Below are positions 29,784 through 34,383 of a stretch of DNA of 34,383 bases, piece after piece. How positions within the stretch are numbered: the first letter of the stretch is position 1; the number at the start of each line of letters is the position of its first letter. Source of the DNA: an uncultured Oscillospiraceae bacterium. GTDB taxonomy: Bacteria; Bacillota; Clostridia; Oscillospirales; Oscillospiraceae. Made by a program: the position numbers and the translations under genes. Location of the stretch: contig CAKUPH010000014.1 in assembly GCA_934675115.1 (NCBI GenBank), positions 1-34,383 on the forward strand, written 5' to 3'. The notes under the pieces are model-generated. The model worked only from the letters and a program-made list of their open reading frames with translations, searched no databases and had not been told where the DNA came from.

Positions 29784-32582
29784 ATGTCAAATACAAACGA
29801 GCATCGGCGGCCTCAGAATCACGGCGGCCGGCGGTTGATCCAGGAGCCGCAGAAGGAGGACTCCCGGCGGACCATGCCCCAGCGCCGGACGAAGAAGCGG
29901 CCCGTCGGCGCCACCATCGCCATCCGCTTCTTTCAGGTGCTGGGCACGCTGATTCTCATCGGTATCGTCACCGGTGCGTTCATGGCCTGCTACGCCATGG
30001 TGTACGTCAAGACGGTCATCATGCCCAAGACGGATCTCGACCTGTCCGCCTATACCCTGAGCGAGAACTCTGTCATCTATTATCTCGATAAGGATACGGG
30101 ATTATACCAGGAACTGGCCACGCTGGTGGGTGAAAAGAACACCGAGTGGGTGGACATTGAGGACATCCCGGAGGACCTGATCAACGCGGTGGTGTCCATC
30201 GAGGACAAGCGCTTCTGGGTGCATCACGGCGTGGACTGGTACCGCACGGGCGGCGCCATGGTGAATATGTTCATCGGGATGAAGAACAATTTCGGCGGCT
30301 CCACAATCACCCAGCAGCTTATCAAGAACCTGACGGAGTACGACGACGTCACCGTCACCCGGAAAATTCAGGAGATTTTCACGGCTCTCGAGCTGGAAAA
30401 AAAGTACACGAAGGATGATATTCTGGAGCTGTACTTCAACCTGATTTATCTGGGCAGCGACTGCTACGGCGTTCAGGCGGCGGCGCAGAAGTACTTTAAT
30501 AAGAATGTATCTGAGCTGACCCTTGCCGAGTGCGCGTCGCTGGCGGGCATCACCAACAACCCGTCCCTGTACGGGCCGTGGTCGTCGGTGGAGGTGACCC
30601 GGTGGAAGTGCTCCGAGTGTGAGCGCTACACCAACGCGGATATAAAGCCGGACATCTGCCCCAAGTGCGGCGCGAAGGACTCCTTCGGCGAGGCGGAGAT
30701 CTGGACGTCCCACGAGTACAACAAGCAGCGTCAGGAGCTGATCCTGGAGCAGATGCTCAAGCTGGACCGCAATGGCGAGACGGTGACCGCCGGAAACGGC
30801 TACATCACGAAGGAGCAATATGACGCCGCCGTGGCGCAGGATCTGAACTTCGCGTCCCGCAGCGGCAAGTCCGATGCGGACGGCGACGGTGTGACCGACA
30901 GCACCAGCAAATACTCCTGGTACGTGGAAACCGTCATCAGCGAGGTCCGGGACGACCTGATGGAGGCGCAGGGGCTGAGCGCCAAGGCGGCCCTTCAGAA
31001 GGTGTACAGCGGCGGACTGTCCATCTACACCAATTATGACCCCGACGTGCAGGCTGCGGTGGACGCGGTCTATCAGGACCGGAGCAATCTGGACAAGACC
31101 TCTGCCGACGGCCAGCAGATCAAGTCCGCCATGACTATCGTGGACAACTCTACGGGCTACGTGGTGGCTATCGCGGGCGATGTGGGCGTCAAGACCCGGG
31201 ATCGCATCATGAACTGGGCACTGGTCCCCCACCAGCCAGGTTCATCCTTCAAGCCTCTGTCTGTCTACTCTCCCGCCATCGAGATGGGTCTCATCACCCC
31301 GGCTTCGGTCATCGACGACAATCCCCTGACGCTGGACGGAAAGGCATGGCCTCGGAATGACGGCAGCTCCTACAAGGGCCTGATGACCGTTCAGCTGGGC
31401 CTTGCGAAGTCACTGAACACCATCGCCGTGCGCACCCTTCAGTTGGTGACGCCGGAGGCGTCCTTCCAGTTCCTGACGGAGCGCTATGGTTTTACCACGC
31501 TGGAGTCTGGCCGCACCAACAGCAGGGGCAAATACCTCACCGACATCGGCCTTTCCCCGCTGGCCATGGGCGGCCTGACCGACGGTGTCAGCACCTATGA
31601 GATGGCGGCAGCCTTTGCCACATTCCCACGGAACGGCGTTTATACCGAGCCCACCACCTATCTGAAGGTGACGAAGGGCACCGGCGCGGAGGAGACTGTT
31701 CTGCTGGACAACACGCCCCGTGAGGAACAGGTCATCAAGAGTTCCACAGCCTATTATATGAACTCCATGCTGAAAAACGCCGTCCAGAGCGGCACTGGCA
31801 CCCCGGCCCGGATCTCCGGTATGACAGTGGCCGGTAAGACCGGCACCACCAACGACAGCTACGCCCGCTGGTTCGCCGGCTACACCCCGTACTACACCGG
31901 CGTGGTGTGGGTCGGCTACGAGTACAACGCGGAGATCAAGGGCTTCTCCACCAACCCCGCCGTGACCATGTGGAAGAAGGTCATGACCATCCTCCATGAG
32001 GATCTGGAAAACAAGGACTTCCCCAACACGGAGGAGACGGTGAAGGCCAGCATCTGCACCTGCTGCGGCAAGCTGGCGATTGCCGGCGTGTGCGACGCGG
32101 ACATCCGCGGCGAAAGCCAGATCCAGTCCTTTACCTTTGTGAAGGGCGATGAGCCGACGGACTCCTGTACCTGCCATGTGCCCCTTGAGATCTGCACGGA
32201 CAGCCCCATTCTCGATGCCAACGGCAACCCCACCGGGCGCTATCGTCTGGCCGGGGAACACTGCCCGGAGGAGAGCCGCAAGACCGTCTATGTGGTGGAT
32301 TACGAGCGTGAACTGGCCACCGACGCGGCGACCATTGGCGACTACACCGCCCTGCGGGCCTACTACACCGATCTGGGCGATCCTGTCTGCGACGTCCACG
32401 ACGGAACGCCGACGGACCCCGACCCGTGGCCAAGCGACTGGCCCACGGACGACCCGTCTCTGCCCAGTGAGTGGGTGTGGCCCAGCGTTGAGCCGACGCT
32501 CCCGCCGGAGCCGACGACCACGGTGGAGCCTGAGCCGGATCCCGAGCCGTCCTGGCCCTCCGAACCGACGCCCGGATACTGA
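29784..32582 (+). CDS. Class A penicillin-binding protein (PBP1A type) with zinc-ribbon insertion
   Basis: Bifunctional peptidoglycan glycosyltransferase/transpeptidase. The start is ATG 29784 with GGAGG at 29772-29776; 932 residues. A basic cytoplasmic tail and one transmembrane helix (about 48-75) precede the GT51 domain, with SIEDKRFWVHHG (catalytic Glu140), GGSTITQQLIKNL and RKIQEIFTALELEKKYTKDDILELYFN. The transpeptidase domain has SSFK (Ser487, Lys490), SLN (543-545) and KTG (685-687). Between them is a four-cysteine ribbon, CSEC (276-279) and CPKC (292-295), not usual in PBPs. The region after residue 755 has nine more cysteines, and the tail is rich in Pro, Asp, Glu and Trp. Confidence 0.93.
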   Translation: MSNTNEHRRPQNHGGRRLIQEPQKEDSRRTMPQRRTKKRPVGATIAIRFFQVLGTLILIGIVTGAFMACYAMVYVKTVIMPKTDLDLSAYTLSENSVIYYLDKDTGLYQELATLVGEKNTEWVDIEDIPEDLINAVVSIEDKRFWVHHGVDWYRTGGAMVNMFIGMKNNFGGSTITQQLIKNLTEYDDVTVTRKIQEIFTALELEKKYTKDDILELYFNLIYLGSDCYGVQAAAQKYFNKNVSELTLAECASLAGITNNPSLYGPWSSVEVTRWKCSECERYTNADIKPDICPKCGAKDSFGEAEIWTSHEYNKQRQELILEQMLKLDRNGETVTAGNGYITKEQYDAAVAQDLNFASRSGKSDADGDGVTDSTSKYSWYVETVISEVRDDLMEAQGLSAKAALQKVYSGGLSIYTNYDPDVQAAVDAVYQDRSNLDKTSADGQQIKSAMTIVDNSTGYVVAIAGDVGVKTRDRIMNWALVPHQPGSSFKPLSVYSPAIEMGLITPASVIDDNPLTLDGKAWPRNDGSSYKGLMTVQLGLAKSLNTIAVRTLQLVTPEASFQFLTERYGFTTLESGRTNSRGKYLTDIGLSPLAMGGLTDGVSTYEMAAAFATFPRNGVYTEPTTYLKVTKGTGAEETVLLDNTPREEQVIKSSTAYYMNSMLKNAVQSGTGTPARISGMTVAGKTGTTNDSYARWFAGYTPYYTGVVWVGYEYNAEIKGFSTNPAVTMWKKVMTILHEDLENKDFPNTEETVKASICTCCGKLAIAGVCDADIRGESQIQSFTFVKGDEPTDSCTCHVPLEICTDSPILDANGNPTGRYRLAGEHCPEESRKTVYVVDYERELATDAATIGDYTALRAYYTDLGDPVCDVHDGTPTDPDPWPSDWPTDDPSLPSEWVWPSVEPTLPPEPTTTVEPEPDPEPSWPSEPTPGY

Positions 32583-32598
32583 TTTCAGGGAAAAGTGC

Positions 32599-32635
32599 AA
32601 AAGAGGAAGGGAAGGTTCCCTTCCTCTTTTCCTTT
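32599..32635 (+). terminator. Terminator of the PBP gene
   Basis: A perfect 15-bp stem (32599-32613 with 32616-32630) ends in TTTTCCTTT. Confidence 0.88.
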
Positions 32636-32690
32636 GAGCATTTCGCCGGGTTCCCGTAGAAAAATAAAGGAAAAAACGGCGAAACAGCGC

Positions 32691-32719
32691 TTGCAGAATG
32701 TGCGCCGTGATGATACAAT
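32691..32719 (+). promoter_or_regulatory. Promoter of the ACT-hom operon
   Basis: TTGCAG (32691-32696), a 17-base spacer, then extended -10 TGaTACAAT (hexamer 32714-32719). Confidence 0.7.
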
Positions 32720-32764
32720 AGACCGCGATATGGAGACAGAATATAGAGGAAAAGAGGGAACCGT

Positions 32765-33205
32765 ATGTCTCAGGCACCGAAATATTTTATTGTGGAAGCG
32801 GAGGCCCTGCCGGAAATTTACCTGAAGGTGGCAGAGGCAAAGCGCCTGATGGAGACCGGCGAGGTGTCCACCGTGAACGCCGCTACCCACAGGACGGGCA
32901 TCAGCCGCAGCGCGTTCTATAAGTACCGGGACGCCATCCGTCCGTTTCAGGATATGCTCCACGGACGCATTGTGACCATTCAGGCCATGCTGCGGGACGA
33001 GCCGGGGGCGCTGTCCAACGTGCTCAATCTGCTGGCGGAGATGAGCGCCAATGTGCTGACCATCAATCAGGCCATTCCCGGCGGCGGCAGCGCAGCGGTC
33101 ACCATCGGCCTTGAGACCTCCGGCCTGAACGGCACGCTGGAGGATTTGCTGGACGCCATCGGAAAGGCCGAGGGCGTCATCCGCTGCAACGTGCTGGCGG
33201 GCTGA
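32765..33205 (+). CDS. ACT domain-containing protein, PheB/UPF0735 family
   Basis: Small regulatory protein of the family once called PheB. The 146-residue protein starts YFIVEAEALPEIYLKVAEAKRLMETGEVS, then a helix-turn-helix-like stretch TGISRSAFYKYRDAIRPFQ. An ACT domain fills about residues 70-146 (IVTIQAMLRDEPGALSNVLNLLAEM, NVLTINQAIPGGGSAAVTIGLE). ACT domains bind amino acids. It lies 29 bases before hom, the usual neighbour of this family, suggesting amino-acid-responsive control of the homoserine branch. GAGGG precedes ATG 32765. Confidence 0.92.
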   Translation: MSQAPKYFIVEAEALPEIYLKVAEAKRLMETGEVSTVNAATHRTGISRSAFYKYRDAIRPFQDMLHGRIVTIQAMLRDEPGALSNVLNLLAEMSANVLTINQAIPGGGSAAVTIGLETSGLNGTLEDLLDAIGKAEGVIRCNVLAG

Positions 33206-33234
33206 AACAGAAATTATCCCAATGAGGTGAAACT

Positions 33235-34383
33235 ATGGTCAATGTTGCGATTTTGGGTTTCGGGACTGTGGGTTCCGGCGTGGCGGAGGTGCTGACTGGC
33301 CATGAGGACAGCATTTCCCGCAAGATCAACGATTTTATCCGTTTGAAATACATTCTGGACGTTCGGAAATTCCCGGGCAGTCCCTATGAAAACTGCTTTG
33401 TGGACGATTTTTCCATCATTGAGTCCGACCCAGAGGTAGACATCGTGGTGGAGACCATCGGCGGCGCCACCGTGGCGCTGGACTATACCCGCCGGGCGCT
33501 GGAGGCAGGGAAGAGCGTGGTCACCTCCAACAAGGAGTTGGTGGCGGCCCACGGCTACGATCTGCTCCAGCTGGCCAAGAGCAAGGGCGTGAGCTACCTC
33601 TTCGAGGCCAGCGTGGGCGGCGGCATCCCCATTATCCGGCCCCTGTCCCAGTGTCTGGCCGCCAACGACATTCTGGAGATCTACGGCATTCTCAACGGCA
33701 CCACCAACTATATCCTCACCCGGATGATCCGGGCGGGGCTGCCCTTCGAGACGGCGCTGAAGGAAGCGCAGGACAATGGCTACGCCGAGCGCGACCCCTC
33801 TGCCGACATCGAGGGCCACGACGCCTGCCGCAAGATCTGCATTCTGGCGGCCATCGCCTTCGGCCGCCACGTTTACCCGGAGCAGGTGCCCACCGAGGGC
33901 ATCACCGGCGTGACGCTGGCCGATGTGGACTACGCCGGGGCGGCGGGGAAGAAAATCAAGCTGCTGGGCCGGGCGGTCCGGATGGAGGACGGCAAGGTCT
34001 GCGCCTACGTGGCCCCTCATCTGGTGGATGACAGCCACCCGCTGGCCGGTGTGGACGATGTGTTCAACGGCATTTCCGTCCGGGGCGACGCCATCGGCGA
34101 CGTGATGTTCTACGGCCGGGGCGCGGGCAAGCTGCCCACCGCTTCCGCCGTGGTGGCCGACATTATCGACGCGGCCAAGCATATCGGCTCCCGGAAGTAT
34201 CTGGAGTGGGCTCCCGGCGGGGCGGACGTGGTGTGCTCTACGGAGCGGCTGCACAGCTGCTGGTATGTCCGAGCTAACACCGGCGCCGACGAGCTGCGCG
34301 CGGCGCTGGGCGATGTCACGCTGCTGACTCGGTCCGGCGCACCTGCAGGAGAGAGCGCCTGCATTACCGGTGCGGCCATGAGC
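33235..34383 (+). CDS. hom: Homoserine dehydrogenase (3' end outside window)
   Basis: Reduces aspartate semialdehyde to homoserine for threonine and methionine synthesis. The open frame runs from ATG 33235 (GAGG at 33224-33227) to the window end, 383 codons without a stop. It has VNVAILGFGTVGSGVAEVL (NAD(P) fold), DIVVETIGG, and VVTSNKELVAAHG. FEASVGGGIPIIRPL, GILNGTTNYILTRM and GYAERDPSADIEGHDACRKICILA form the catalytic region. The sequence after residue 320 enters the regulatory C-terminal part (WYVRANTGADELRAALGDV). Probably about 20-50 residues are missing. Confidence 0.96.
   Translation, partial: MVNVAILGFGTVGSGVAEVLTGHEDSISRKINDFIRLKYILDVRKFPGSPYENCFVDDFSIIESDPEVDIVVETIGGATVALDYTRRALEAGKSVVTSNKELVAAHGYDLLQLAKSKGVSYLFEASVGGGIPIIRPLSQCLAANDILEIYGILNGTTNYILTRMIRAGLPFETALKEAQDNGYAERDPSADIEGHDACRKICILAAIAFGRHVYPEQVPTEGITGVTLADVDYAGAAGKKIKLLGRAVRMEDGKVCAYVAPHLVDDSHPLAGVDDVFNGISVRGDAIGDVMFYGRGAGKLPTASAVVADIIDAAKHIGSRKYLEWAPGGADVVCSTERLHSCWYVRANTGADELRAALGDVTLLTRSGAPAGESACITGAAMS

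Overview
The window looks like the chromosome of a spore-forming, GC-rich Clostridia member of the Oscillospiraceae/Ruminococcaceae type (Flavonifractor, Oscillibacter or Lawsonibacter-like). I infer this from the high GC content, strong AGGAGG ribosome binding sites, sporulation genes (ytfJ, a dacB-like carboxypeptidase), an IspH-ribosomal protein S1 fusion typical of Clostridia, and Firmicutes gene order (acpP-rnc, scpA-scpB-DUF2953-ytfJ-dacB-rluB). I see no insertion sequence, phage gene, CRISPR array, tRNA or rRNA. It reads as ordinary core chromosome, and its interest lies mostly in regulatory RNA and atypical versions of core proteins.

Layout. 1-5292 (+): end of acpP, rnc, then a chromosome-segregation/sporulation/wall cluster (scpA, scpB, DUF2953, ytfJ, D-Ala-D-Ala carboxypeptidase, rluB). 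5330-10821 (+): a MurR/RpiR regulator, then an overlapping operon of HI0933-family flavoprotein, cmk, plsC and an ispH-rpsA fusion. 10955-13979 (+): deoC, a MATE transporter and a LytTR regulator with a degraded receiver domain. 14023-14811 (-): an XRE regulator fused to a long glycine pentad repeat.

14987-23085 (-): a purine gene block in two transcription units. The first is purE-purC-purF-purM-purN. It is preceded by a promoter, a 25-codon leader peptide and an intrinsic terminator just before the purE ribosome binding site, an arrangement expected of an attenuator. The second is purO-AICAR transformylase-purD. It is preceded by its own promoter and a clear ZTP riboswitch with a terminator. 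The last two steps of IMP synthesis use separate AICAR transformylase and PurO-type cyclohydrolase proteins instead of bifunctional PurH. The PurF homologue lacks the N-terminal catalytic cysteine.

23161-26500 (-): a two-gene cell-surface glycan operon (a GT4-CsaB fusion and a second glycosyltransferase), divergent from a PAP2 phosphatase (26641-27210, +). 27272-29630 (-): a membrane-anchored parvulin foldase, a structured RNA that looks like 6S RNA, and a DUF1292 gene. 29692-34383 (+): a class A penicillin-binding protein with a zinc-ribbon insertion, an ACT-domain protein (PheB family) and the start of homoserine dehydrogenase, which runs off the window.

Best candidate for something undescribed: the purE leader-peptide/terminator module at 22901-23085. 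Next are the cysteine-less PurF, the internal expression signals for S1 inside ispH, the zinc ribbon in the PBP, and the XRE-pentad-repeat protein. All functional statements are from sequence reading and memory of families; no database search was run.
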